Assembly (NCBI GenBank): GCA_021234155.1
Contig: JAJEKV010000066.1
Location: forward strand, 3,101,457 to 3,165,456
DNA length: 64,000 nt
From: Isoetes taiwanensis
Taxonomy: Eukaryota; Streptophyta; Lycopodiopsida; Isoetales; Isoetaceae
Reading direction: 5' to 3'
Below the pieces are notes generated by a model. The model did not search any database. It was not told the DNA's origin and worked only from the letters and a program-made list of their open reading frames with translations. How positions within the stretch are numbered: the stretch's first letter is position 1; each line of letters begins with the position of its first letter. Made by a program: the position numbers and the translations under genes. This document shows, one piece after another, positions 25,652 through 35,717 of this stretch.

Positions 25652-25823
25652 ATTGAAGATAATTATCATAGGTGATGGTGAAGATGCTAGATTTTGTCAA
25701 CGCTTGGGAGATGCTCCACATTGGTTACTGCAGTTGGGGATCCCCCGTGATGGGGCATTCTCAACTACAACACAACAAGAATGGACGTTAGAAATGTTTT
25801 CCAGCATCCAACAGTTCCTGTAA
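25652..25823 (+). CDS. Unrecognised putative terminal exon (~57 codons)
   Basis: After 'ttgtgcaatag' (a possible splice acceptor) a frame encodes LKIIIIGDGEDARFCQRLGD, then a hydrophobic, tryptophan-containing stretch, and ends in FSSIQQFL and TAA at 25823. It reads like a real protein C-terminus. The 'IIGDGED' start recalls Rossmann or HAD-like loops, but that is only a resemblance. In copy B (35,5xx-35,717) the same exon has a one-base loss and a TAG. Upstream exons were not found; a pyrimidine tract and AG before 24,970 mark another possible exon that carries a duplicated AGAGCACCATAC word. Confidence 0.3.
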
Positions 25824-27315
25824 AGCTTACAGATTTGTCAATTCTTACAAGAACTCTTAATATTTAATGAATATTTTCATTGAATATTCTCCCAATTAGG
25901 GGATTGCATTGTTGTTCGTGGGCTGGGATTGTGACAGTCTTAGTACAACTAATGCATGTGGCTGTACATGAAATGTGGTTGTGGACTGCATCAGCATAGT
26001 TCTAGTACAACTACTGCATGTGGCTGTGGCTTAAGGAAATGGAAGAACTGTATTGCCATTTGATATGGATTAGGACTCATGTGGTTATTATTAGATAAAA
26101 AATTACTTCTCTGTAGAGTATAAGAACCAAGACTTGGTGCTGATAATAATGCCAAGCCAACAAGCTCCGAGTTTCAACTGCCTGACACGGAATACAGATC
26201 AACCTGCATGTTTCACTAACTTGATTCCTTTTGATGGGTTGAGGAAATAGGAGGAATTAGTGGAGCAAGAATCTATTTTTGCCATTACTGGTACCATTAT
26301 AAATGTTGAATAAGATGATGAAGAACCTCTTATTTGTAAAGAGGTCGCTTGAAGTTTCTATCATATTAGACAAGATACTTGCATTTTTGTAGAGTGTTGT
26401 TTAATTAAGTTGGAAATTATATATAATCTCTCTTTTTTATATCTTGTTCCATTGTGTAAAATTTTTTTTAGCGCACTTTGTATTTTGTGTTTGTCATCAA
26501 AGAATGCTTGTTTTTACATTAGGGCGGATTTGGGGTCTCAAAATGGCCCATATCTTGGATGCCAGAATTCCACGTCATGTTTCTCGCGACCAATGATGTT
26601 TGCGCATTTTTTTCCAAAGTCAGTATTAGTTGGCAAGTAGAAAGAGGAGCAGACTTACTTGGGCGAAATTTCATAGGACATGTTTGTGCATTCATTGCAA
26701 CCACATTAATGGCCCGCATTTTTGAAAATCGTGATCGCGGACCAAAATAATGGCTACTTTTCCCCGCCATCGTGCACATGCCCACATGCACCAACCATCT
26801 TATCAAATTTTGGCACCAAGATTTCCATTGTTCATATTAGCCGCTTACGCGCATCCTCTCTCCGCCAGCTTTCATTTGGAATCCAAGTCTCCAATAGTGT
26901 CTCGTGTTTTTAAGGGCGAGCATAGAGTTAAGCAACAACGGGCAGGCGATGAAAGGACAAGCAAACGACGCTACATGCCATGTTTTTACTACCCAAATTT
27001 TCATTCAAGTTTTCTTACTTTTCAAATCTTCCCATTCATCGATTGCTCCCCGCCATTCATTCTTACTATTCAACGAATCGACCGATCCGGCGGTGGAAGG
27101 ATATCTATCCATAGGCTCGTGGGTGAGAATGCTATCCTTAACGAAGGGTGACTATGGAGTTACATCACGAGCGACATTCATACGATAATGAATAGGTAGA
27201 ACTATAGGGTTCAAAATAAATGCTATGGATAGTATATTGCAAAAAAAAAAGGGAAGGGAGGGGGGAAGGGATTTGAAGAGGAGGATATTTGCAAATTTGC
27301 ACCTCAATAATACAT

Positions 27316-29056
27316 GGATCACACCATGCGAAAATGCATATGCACTTTGTAAATGTGTAGTGAGATTTCACCATGTGATCCTTGCGCTTTTTTTCTTCCC
27401 TCTTCTTGATTTATATTCACTCACCGAATCAAATATTTTTCTTTGGGCTATATTTATCGATGTCGGGGATTTGAGACTAGGGAAAAGCATTACTAGCATC
27501 GTTGTTGTCTAAAAATATGGACATAAGAGACATGCTTTTCCAAGATATACATTCGGCAATGGGCATCTAGTTTTACGCTGTAAAGTTGTGGGAGCCGAGC
27601 TTGAAAGTCAGTCCCATGACCTCTTTTAAGCCAATTGTGCAAGCCTTATGAGAATGCCGCCCTTGAAATGAAGAAATGTTTGATAAGACGGCATCCGTGG
27701 TTGTTGAAAAAATGAGTTACAAAATATTTGCTCCATTAGAGGTGTTTACTAATGCCACGACACAAAAGCTCCAAAGATATATTGTATAAAATGTCGCTTT
27801 CATGAGCCTTTGGATCGGCTTAACTCAAAGTGTCACATATGGAAACATTGTTAGGTTTGATAAAATAACATAAAAATCTTAATTAATAAAGCTTTGGTTG
27901 TTGGTAAAGTGTTGGCTTATTGATTAAGTGTTTGTATTTTGCTTTGAGACCCTCTTTGAAAAAGTTTAGTTCATAAAACATAATATAACTTGGAATGATA
28001 CATATTTTATATGCAAATGGGAGACTATTGATGAGGGACTTGGTGTTATTATCTATTGACAACAAACAAAAGTGGATCACCATGCTAATTTAGTATATTC
28101 CAACCTTTTAGCTTATACAAAATTCGCCATGTGATCTTTTGGAAAAAGATGACTTCCTATAGTAAAAATTACTTTGATTATCTTTTAATAAAAGAAACAT
28201 ATATGTGTCTTATTTGAAGTTAAGTGTGGATATGTGACGTGCTCATTTATTGATAAAGTGTTTGCTTTTTGAGAAAGGCTAATAACTTTATGTACTACTA
28301 GAGTTGGTAAAGTATTTTAGATGCAAATAGGAAGGGGTACTTGTGTTTAGGTTTAATTTGACAACAAGCAAGAAAGCGTATCACACCATGGGAAATGATT
28401 GTGTTCTATTTTTTTTGCATATGTACCCTTGATGTGATCCTTCTTAAAAAAAGATGTGCTCTTTGAAAAGCACTAATAACTTTATGCACTTGGGGTGGTA
28501 AAGTATTATATGAGAAGGGGTACTTGAAAAGGACTAATAACTTTATGCACTTGGGGTGGTAAAGCATTAAATGAGAAGGGGTACTTGTGTTTAATTTTAA
28601 TTTGACAACAAATAAGAAAGTGGATCACACGATGCGAATTTAGTGTGTTCCATTTTTGTTGCATATGTACTATTCGCTTGGTGTGATCCTTCAAGCATTT
28701 TAGATACAAATAGGAATGAGTACTTGTGTTTAATTTTAATTTGACAACAAATAAGAAAGTGGATCACACCATGCGAATTTAGTGTGTCCCTTTTTTTTTG
28801 CATATGTATTATTCGCTTGGTGTGATCCAATCTTGAAAAAAAATAGCTTTCAAGTAAAATGAAAGAAAGAAATATCTTATTTAAAGTGTAAAGTGTTAGT
28901 ATGTAAAGTGTTGGTTTATTAAAATACTATTTGTTTACGCTAAGTTGTAAGTTCAATATTTGTGTTTCTATTTACTTTTTTTACGCAAGGATCACACCAG
29001 GCGAATTTCTTATATGCAATTACTTCACAAGATGAAGATTTCGCATCATATGATCC
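27316..29056. repeat. Array of six ~68-bp hairpins (copy A)
   Basis: Six near-palindromes lie at 27316-27381, 28074-28136, 28378-28440, 28622-28689, 28761-28828 and 28989-29056. Consensus arms are GGATCACACCATGCGAAT and ATTCGCTTGGTGTGATCC (about 18 bases each) around a T-rich loop containing TGCATATG. The middle four units share longer flanking text ('ggtaaag..tttag', 'ggggtacttgtgttta', 'tttgacaacaa.aagaaag'), so hairpins sit at the ends of irregular 140-300-bp tandem units. No direct target duplications flank them and there is no coding frame. Confidence 0.8.
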
Positions 29057-29962
29057 TCTTTAAACAAGGATGGCTTTGACCTTCAATGTTCATAAATTCT
29101 ATGAATGTTTGCATATAAGAATGTCACATACCATATTTTCTTAAAAAATGGTCATCAAATGGATAACTAGTCAAAGAGTTCTTCTACTACTTAAAGAGTT
29201 TCAAGACTCATTTTTGCTATAATTTAAATAGCAATAGATTTTTAAAGGAATCTATTGTGAACAAGAGTCAAAGACTTCTTGTATTAGAGGTATCTAAACA
29301 CAAACACCATAACCTTTATACTTCAAGAATGTATAAACCCTTCACATTGCAAAGTATAATGTCATTTATTAGCATCTTCACTATGACATTTCCCCTTCCT
29401 TATCGGAAGCGCAGCTCATCTCAAGGAACCGTATTCGATTCAATGCCTTTATCCTCTCCTCAATCTCTCACAATATCCCGTGAGGCCGAAAGTTACCGCC
29501 ACCACAAAATCGACTAAACTTGAAACGCCCCGAATGACGAAGTTCTTGCCACTCAACGGATCCAATGGATATAAACCGCCATCCGCCTGATGTCGACACT
29601 TTTTGAGCTTTGAGAAGACGCAACATGTCGAGGTCTAAGTTCTTATTTTTAGACCTCCTTTTTGCATTGAAGACCGGAGCATATTCGTGAGTCGATGGAT
29701 CCTTATCCACACATCATTTGGAGCTTCCATATCGCATGGATCGCACGGCGCAAAATGAAGATGTACAATTTGTATGCCCCAAAGACACCCGCGGGTGAGC
29801 CGAACGTCCGGTTAACCTCAATTTTGAAATTTGCAACGCATATGGAAATCGAAAAGTCCATTCTCCTACAATCCATGCTTTTATACATTAAGCAAATTCA
29901 AATTTCAATTGTAAGGGGCGGAAGCCCAGATTGGGATGAAGTAAAGATCCCTAAGTAATGTT

Positions 29963-30145
29963 GGGTTCACATGGACGAATCAAGGGGTTACCGCTTAAAA
30001 CCACCGAACTTGGGTTGAGGCAAAAAATCAGCCCCGCTTTGGAAAATCAGCACTCGCAAGATCCAACTTGCATAGCCGATGCAAATTGAATTTTTAATCG
30101 TCTTGCCCGAACTCAACCGAGGGCCTAAACTTCTCCATGTGAACC
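29963..30145. mobile_element. MITE-like element with GGTTCACATGGA terminal inverted repeats (copy A)
   Basis: GGTTCACATGGA (29964-29975) and its reverse complement TCCATGTGAACC (30133-30144) bound a ~181-bp non-coding segment. The same pair occurs in copy B at 44,486-44,675, and a related shorter element lies at 51,115-51,246. Size and perfect inverted termini fit a miniature DNA transposon. The superfamily is unclear because no certain target duplication can be read. Confidence 0.55.
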
Positions 30146-30624
30146 ACCCATAAAGCGCCAGCAAAGACTCGAAATGAAAGTTCGATACAAAGCTTCAACC
30201 TACACATTCAAATTTTGAAATGTGGAAGGAAGCTTGTATGGCCATGGGCTCTAAATGAAAATAGCACAAGAATCTGGTTACACGCGACGCTTGGTATCCG
30301 ACAAACTAAGAGACACGTGTTGCATCACCGCCTAACAACCAACAAAATTAAATACATATGGCCCATGAATGCGCTGATCCCCTTTATTCCGAGAATATTC
30401 CAAGTAAATCAGAATGATGAGATGTTGATATCCTAGGTGGCATGGGAAAAAGGAAGCGAAATATGACGGACCGGCCGATAGGAGGCCATTTTCGATCCCC
30501 AATCCGCTAATGATTGCTGCCTAGTATTTTAAGCAATTTTCACAACAAAACCTCTAAAACGTACCAAAAATTTCAGCCAAAAAAAGAATCGCAATTTCAC
30601 TACAGTCATTAGTGCGCTTGCAAG

Positions 30625-31036
30625 GTCATCTTGTTCAACCAAATTATTGACATGTTTTCACGCCAAGGAGACCGGATATTTGATGCTTTCTGCCTCGTAC
30701 TACCATCGCCGCAAGCGACTTAAAAAGGCCAAAACGTAGCAAAGGATATAGACAAGGAGGCCGTGAACTTTATTAAGATGAGATTGGTCGCGACTACCTA
30801 GCTTACCGTGACGAAATCAAGAGCTAGATGCCAAATCCTCATCCGATTTTGCCAAAATGACATCATCCTAAATACCTCCTTTTTACTAGCTCGACAGAGG
30901 ATGAGGTCACTTTTGCAGCTGAAGAAGTGGCTCTAGTAGTGGAAACCGAAGACAACACTACCAAGAAAAAGTTAAATCACCTCAAAGAAGAGAAGCATGT
31001 TCAGAAGACGCTGTAACTACAAGCACGCACCCATGA
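30625..31036 (+). pseudogene. Broken beta-class DNA methyltransferase C-terminal exon (copy A)
   Basis: This is the counterpart of the open exon at 45,175-45,597, with the same acceptor-like 'cttgcaag' before it and the same final TGA (31034-31036). The segment coding the AdoMet-binding F-x-G-x-G loop has lost about eight bases, which removes the Gly-Ser-Gly and shifts the frame. More indels follow, and a TAG appears. As written it cannot encode a functional domain. Many of its differences from copy B fall at C/G-rich words, so part of the damage might be consensus error rather than mutation. Confidence 0.7.
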
Positions 31037-31989
31037 GGAGGACTACGGTTGATCTTTGACTCCTTGTGTGAAATATTTTTAGATTGGTATCTTCTAAACC
31101 TGATATTGAAATATTAATTCATTATTAATATTATTGATTCCCATCAATTTTCTTATTTTTTAGTCTTGCTTGTCTACACTACACAAATAACTCAGAATTC
31201 CTCACCTTTTTTCTCACGAATCGTGAGAGACCATTCTAGTGTTAAAATTAACTTTGCCTTCAAAACCGATGTATTTAAAATTTCTGTTTAAAGTACTATT
31301 ATTAATTCTTTTAAACTAAGATGTTTTTGAGGTCTTCATTTCATGGATTGCATAGTCAGCTGTAAATTTCGCTTTTTTTGCTATGATATTACATAAAATG
31401 AAATTGTACACTTGCTGAGAAGTTAAAAAGCAAGAAAAAAAATTAACCTTGCAAAATCCTTTAACTCGGCCAAAAAGTTCATTTTTGGGAGCATGCCATA
31501 TTTTTTTGAGGGAATCTTTGAAACAGAGTTGTGCAACACTCCCGCTTCAAATGCAACCTTGTTTTGAGCACTGCATTCAAAACACACCCACTTCAAGCCT
31601 AATATCTCAAGATTTTACTTCCTTTTAAAGATGCCCACACTTTGCAAGCCTAATTGTAAAAAGCCATAATCAATTTTCCTTATTTACAGCACATTAATTA
31701 GCCGATACTCTACTTCAATTCTTTCATGTCTATTACAAGGTTGAGCATTAATTTCTGTCAGGTTGAGGGTAGATATGGCCGATTGTTAAATTTAAGGCTA
31801 TTGTTTACTGAAGACTTGGGTTTCATTCTTCTCCTTGTTTAGCCCTCCGTGAATTGATCGGATTGCATTTGCTTGCCAATCAGTGCAATCTTAGATCGAT
31901 TCTCTAGCCCACCAGCAAAAATTGGTGCATCTTGATAATTTGTAAGAATATAAGGGCATTTTGATAATTTTGAAAAAAATTAAGGAAGG

Positions 31990-32645
31990 AAGGAAGATTC
32001 TTTTTATCGTCCATGGAGAGGCCAATCGGCCTATGGGACCCAAATTACACCGTGCAAAGAAGCCCATTGCTACTGATTAAAAACCCCCTTAGGAGGGAAA
32101 AACCGCCAGCAAAGAACAAAACTGGGCAAGTACCGTGCAAAAATATACATATACACATTACGAATTCCCTAAGACTCGTGTAGGCTTCGGGGCAGAGGTG
32201 AGTCCGCAGATCCAAAACCTCCCGGAGGTAGGAGCCAAGGGATCGAATCGACGGCTGCATCGGTAGCTCTCGCAGGGCGCACTGTGTCGCACCAAGAGAA
32301 TGTAGCGAGCCCGACCGACTATAGTCTGGACAGCTCTGGAAGGCATGGCTTTCATCCTCAACAACCCCCACCGGCAACACCGACAAAGCCCCGCCCCGGC
32401 GCTGCTCTCTAACCCACCGGGTCTGCCTCAAGCCGAAGATGGTGGGCCCTCGCTCAATGGACGCTGATAATCCCGCGGCTTCTTCATGGGCAAATGAGAA
32501 CGCAGTAGAGCAGGCCCTCGAACCGTGGGTGGGGTTTATGTGTCGCTTGTAGTGTGCCACCTTACATGTTCTAGAGCATGGTGGTCCCAGGAGCTTCCCA
32601 GGAAACAAGAGACCAGGACATAAATTATAGTTTATAAACAAATCA
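31990..32645 (-). mobile_element. LINE 3' relic (copy A)
   Basis: Minus-strand text ends in the 'ggtttttccctcctaagggggtttttaatc' and 'gggtcccataggccgattgg' blocks shared with the LINE copies at 46.6-47.2 and 57.7-58.9 kb. The coding part gives SFAHEEAAGL and a DESHAFQSCPDYSR segment, matching HEE/KKP and DECHALQVCPTF in the 58-kb copy. It is the far C-terminus of a non-LTR polyprotein, frameshifted. Because it is in both duplication copies, it predates the duplication. Confidence 0.6.
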
Positions 32646-33476
32646 ACGTGCCTTTCTATAATAATGTTATTTTATGGAGGTGTAAAGCAAATATACTCAA
32701 AGCTTAGATAATAGATATAGGAGAGTTTTTGACATAAAGGTTAATTTGATAGAAGTTTACTAGTATGGTGTAGAGCAATTAGTAAGAGTAATTATATGTT
32801 TAAGGAAAATAAGAAAAATTGATTATGGGCTTTAACATAGATTAGGCTTGCAAAGCGTGGGCATCCCTTCAAAAAGGAAGTCATGCAGATATTAGGATTG
32901 GAAGTGGGTCTGTTTTGAATGCAGGTGCTCAATTTCTCATGTGGACGATGCATGTGTTCAATAATTGCTACAACACTTCATTCGCACTTCATCAGCCTTC
33001 ACACGAGATTTCAGCCGAACTTCACCCGCCCATAAAGGTTAATTTGATAGAAGTTAGTATGGTGTAGAGCAATTAGTAAGAGTAAGAGTATCATCACATA
33101 CTTTAATCACTTACATTCGGGGTGTTTGGAAGGAAAGGGCAGACATAATTGATCTGTATAATTTAATGCTTAACTTTGATATATATAGCGCCTTGGAATA
33201 GTGCACTTAGATTTCACTCAAACTTTTGTAATAGTTTTGCCATAGAGGCCTAAGGGCCTCATTGGCTTGATAAATTCATATCATATCATATTTGGGATTT
33301 TGGCTATAAGGTTTAACTTATAGAACCATTTCGAGCTTTAGTTTTCACCATTAATCTTTCACACACTATCAGCAATCCACTATTAGTCATTTCATATGTG
33401 CATACATTATTATGTGGGGTCTAGAACCATGTGACTTCAAAGCAATGGAATTTAAAATCTATATTACTAAATTGAT

Positions 33477-33507
33477 GTTTGACATACTAAACAAAAGTAT
33501 GTCAAAC
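33477..33507. repeat. Perfect 12-bp inverted repeat at the copy A breakpoint
   Basis: GTTTGACATACT (33477-33488), a 7-base loop, then AGTATGTCAAAC (33496-33507). Homology with copy B ends inside the loop (33,492 versus 48,089), so copy B keeps only the left arm. Confidence 0.75.
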
Positions 33508-33512
33508 AAAAG

Positions 33513-33812
33513 GTCCGCCATCTATTTTCGTTGCAAAATCCAAAATATCCTTGCATCCTCTCACTTCTCTAAAAAGATCATTGGTCCTTAATAATAATAT
33601 AAGCAAAAAATTAACTAAAGACAATAATTCGTTTATGAACTTTTCTTCAATGAACTCCCAATGGTTCACAACGCATGAAAAGCCTCTATTTTTAATAAAC
33701 CTTCTCTATTCTATTCTATTCTCTCCCCTCCCCCCCAAAACCCAAACACACAAAAAAAAAACACTATAAAAAACTATTTGCAAACATAACCAGAAATATC
33801 ATTCGTAGATAA
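33513..33812. repeat. Dispersed ~290-bp repeat, also at 57,331-57,620
   Basis: From 'ccgccatctattttcgttgc' to 'ccagaaatatcattcgtaga' the two loci match closely in the same orientation, including a C-run, an A-run and 'gaactcccaatggttcacaa'. They differ mainly in the lengths of the simple runs. Outside these limits the loci diverge. A minus-strand frame in the 57-kb copy covers the region, but I do not recognise its product. Confidence 0.8.
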
Positions 33813-33884
33813 CCATGCAGCATGCGCAATACTTTATAGAAATGAACGTGTACAGAACTATGCTCATATGGCCTTTTTTTGCAG

Positions 33885-34093
33885 TTTCATATCTTCACAC
33901 CTACAAGGAGATTATGCATCCAGTTTTAATTCCTAGTGACACAGGAAGTATGTTGCCTCCAATGACAAGAAGACCACCAGGTCGTCCACGGACCAAGAGA
34001 ATCCGCACTAAGGAAGAGGTGAAAGAAGTGCATCATTGCACTAGATGTAAGGGCACAGGACATAATTCACGAACATGTAGGGCACCTATCTGA
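33885..34093 (+). pseudogene. Mutator-like (MuDR/MULE) transposase C-terminal exon
   Basis: Begins after a strong acceptor (T-run then GCAG at 33881-33884). It encodes SYLHTYKEIMHPV, then MLPPMTRRPPGRPRTKRI, then HHCTRCKGTGHNSRTC, and a stop at 34091-34093. This order (short Tyr-rich helix, PP..RRPPGRP.. basic patch, CCHC knuckle C-x2-C-x4-H-x4-C) is characteristic of plant MuDR-type transposases and their domesticated relatives. The DDE catalytic domain and SWIM finger are absent upstream, where a dispersed repeat sits instead. It is therefore an orphan 3' exon, intact in itself, in the spacer between the two duplication copies. Confidence 0.75.
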
Positions 34094-34254
34094 TGGACAT
34101 ATTTATTTGTTTAGAAGTTTCGTTCTTTTGATTTGTTTTGTATCAACATTATTCAAATTCAAATTCAGGTGCAAATTTTACCATGTTATATGAATATCTT
34201 TGCATTTTCAGATCAGATTCTACAGGGGAGATTATAGGGGATTTCGTAGTTCAG

Positions 34255-34552
34255 AAAGGGCATTTCATAAACTCTGGTTTAGGTTTACGGGTTTCTGGTT
34301 TACAGTTTTCTGGTTTACGTTTACATGGAAAGGGCATTTCATAAATTCTCATAAAACTTAAGGGCATTTCATAAATTTTGCTAAAACTTAAGGGCATTTC
34401 ATAAATTTTGATAAAACATAAGGGCATCCTGTTGAAGATGAAAAACAATCCTAGATACGTATACGTCCCTTAGGGGCATTTCATGAAAAAATGAAAACTT
34501 AAGGGCATATTGGAAAATAGGTGAAAACTTAAGGGCATTTGGTAGTTTTTCC
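34255..34552. repeat. Degenerate tandem repeat of 'taagggcatttcataaa'
   Basis: At least eight units of roughly 32-40 bases are built on 'aagggcatttcataaattttgataaaactt', with a central 'ctggttta.g' motif block at 34,274-34,325. The array ends exactly where copy B of the duplication begins (34,553), just as a different tandem repeat borders copy A on its left. Confidence 0.7.
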
Positions 34553-35551
34553 CTTTTGAAAATCAGTTCTGCTATGACGGCATAGGGAGAGAGCTGAAAC
34601 GAAGTGGTTGGAGCGTCTAGGAACAGGAGCGGTTTTGCGTGCACTATCACCCGTGGTTCTTTCCTCCGAGGAGGAGCGGTTTTGCGATCCCGAGCGAGCG
34701 GTTTTGTAGATCGGTTCTTTAGAACCTGGATGGCTCTTCAATAAGTTTATTTTTATCAAAGATCATTGCCCTCGACCTTGATGTTCCACTGTTATTCATC
34801 TCCAATCTGTGAGATTTAGCTTAGCCCAGATGACCTAACTTGTTTTATTTCTTTCAGACTTTGACAGATTGAACAGAGCACCATACAGAGCACCATACTG
34901 GGCCTAAGGAGCCATTCGGTTGTCTCAATATATTGTAAATGTTTCAAAGGAACATGCATAACCAAAGAGCATTGCAAGAAAGAGGTATGAACTTTTACTT
35001 CCTTTGTGCAAAATTGATTTGATTTCTGTTTGTTTATGCCAGTATTTGTGAAATTTTAAGCTTTGCAATGCTCCTTTTGTTGGATTTTTTGCATTAGATT
35101 CTGTAATATTGTTGTCCGTTTTTTCTCTGATTTTGGCACATTTCTTTTTAATCATAGGATTTTATGTTCAAGTTCATCTTCTTTTGTTTATTTTTTGCTC
35201 TAGGCAATAATAGTTTCATGGCTTTTGTTGATGCGTTCATAAACAATGATCAATTTTATATCTAGATTGCCTATGACGGCATGAGAAAGCAGTAATTTTT
35301 TTTTTAACTTTTTCCCATGACCGCATAGAGAAAGTTTTATTGTTATTGTGTCTTGCCTATGAGACATATGAGACAGATTACTTTCCTAGGTATCTTGTCT
35401 ATGACAGCTTCCACAAGGAATAAACTTTTATGTTAGTTGCCTATGACTTCATAGACATCATCAATTTTCTAAAGCCCCTTGCCCATGCTCTTCTGTTCCC
35501 ATGCCTTTACAAAAATTGCTAAATTCTTAGTCTTATTAACTTGTGCACAGA

Positions 35552-35717
35552 TTGAAGATAATTATCATAGGTGATGGTGAAGATGCTAGATTTGTCAACG
35601 TTTGGGAGATGCTCCACATTGGTTACTGCAGTTAGATCCCCAGATGGGGCATTCTCAACTACAACACAACAAGAATGGACGTTAGAAATGTTTTCCAGCA
35701 TCCAACAGTTCCTGTAA
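35552..35717 (+). pseudogene. Broken copy of the unknown terminal exon
   Basis: Matches 25,652-25,823 but has lost one T in the 'gattttgtc' run and has 'cagttagatccccag' where copy A has 'cagttggggatcccccg'. This gives frameshifts and an in-frame TAG. The final 'tccaacagttcctgtaa' is unchanged. Confidence 0.5.

Larger units (their letters stand above)
24668..33492 (+). repeat. Tandem segmental duplication, copy A (~8.8 kb)
   Basis: Sequence from 'ttttgaaaatcagttctgct' to 'gacatactaaac' (33,492) reappears in the same order and orientation at 34,553-48,089. AT-rich parts such as 26,210-26,700 are almost base-for-base identical. Differences cluster in short C/G-rich words and small indels. Copy A lacks two insertions present in copy B, so it approximates the unit before those events. 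It contains an unknown terminal exon, the hairpin array, a MITE, a broken methyltransferase exon and a LINE relic. Confidence 0.9.

Noticed and set aside
27316-29056. CRISPR or bacterial attachment-site array, because of repeated palindromes
   Set aside because: Spacing is irregular, the units are hairpins rather than spacer-separated repeats, and the context is plant repetitive DNA.
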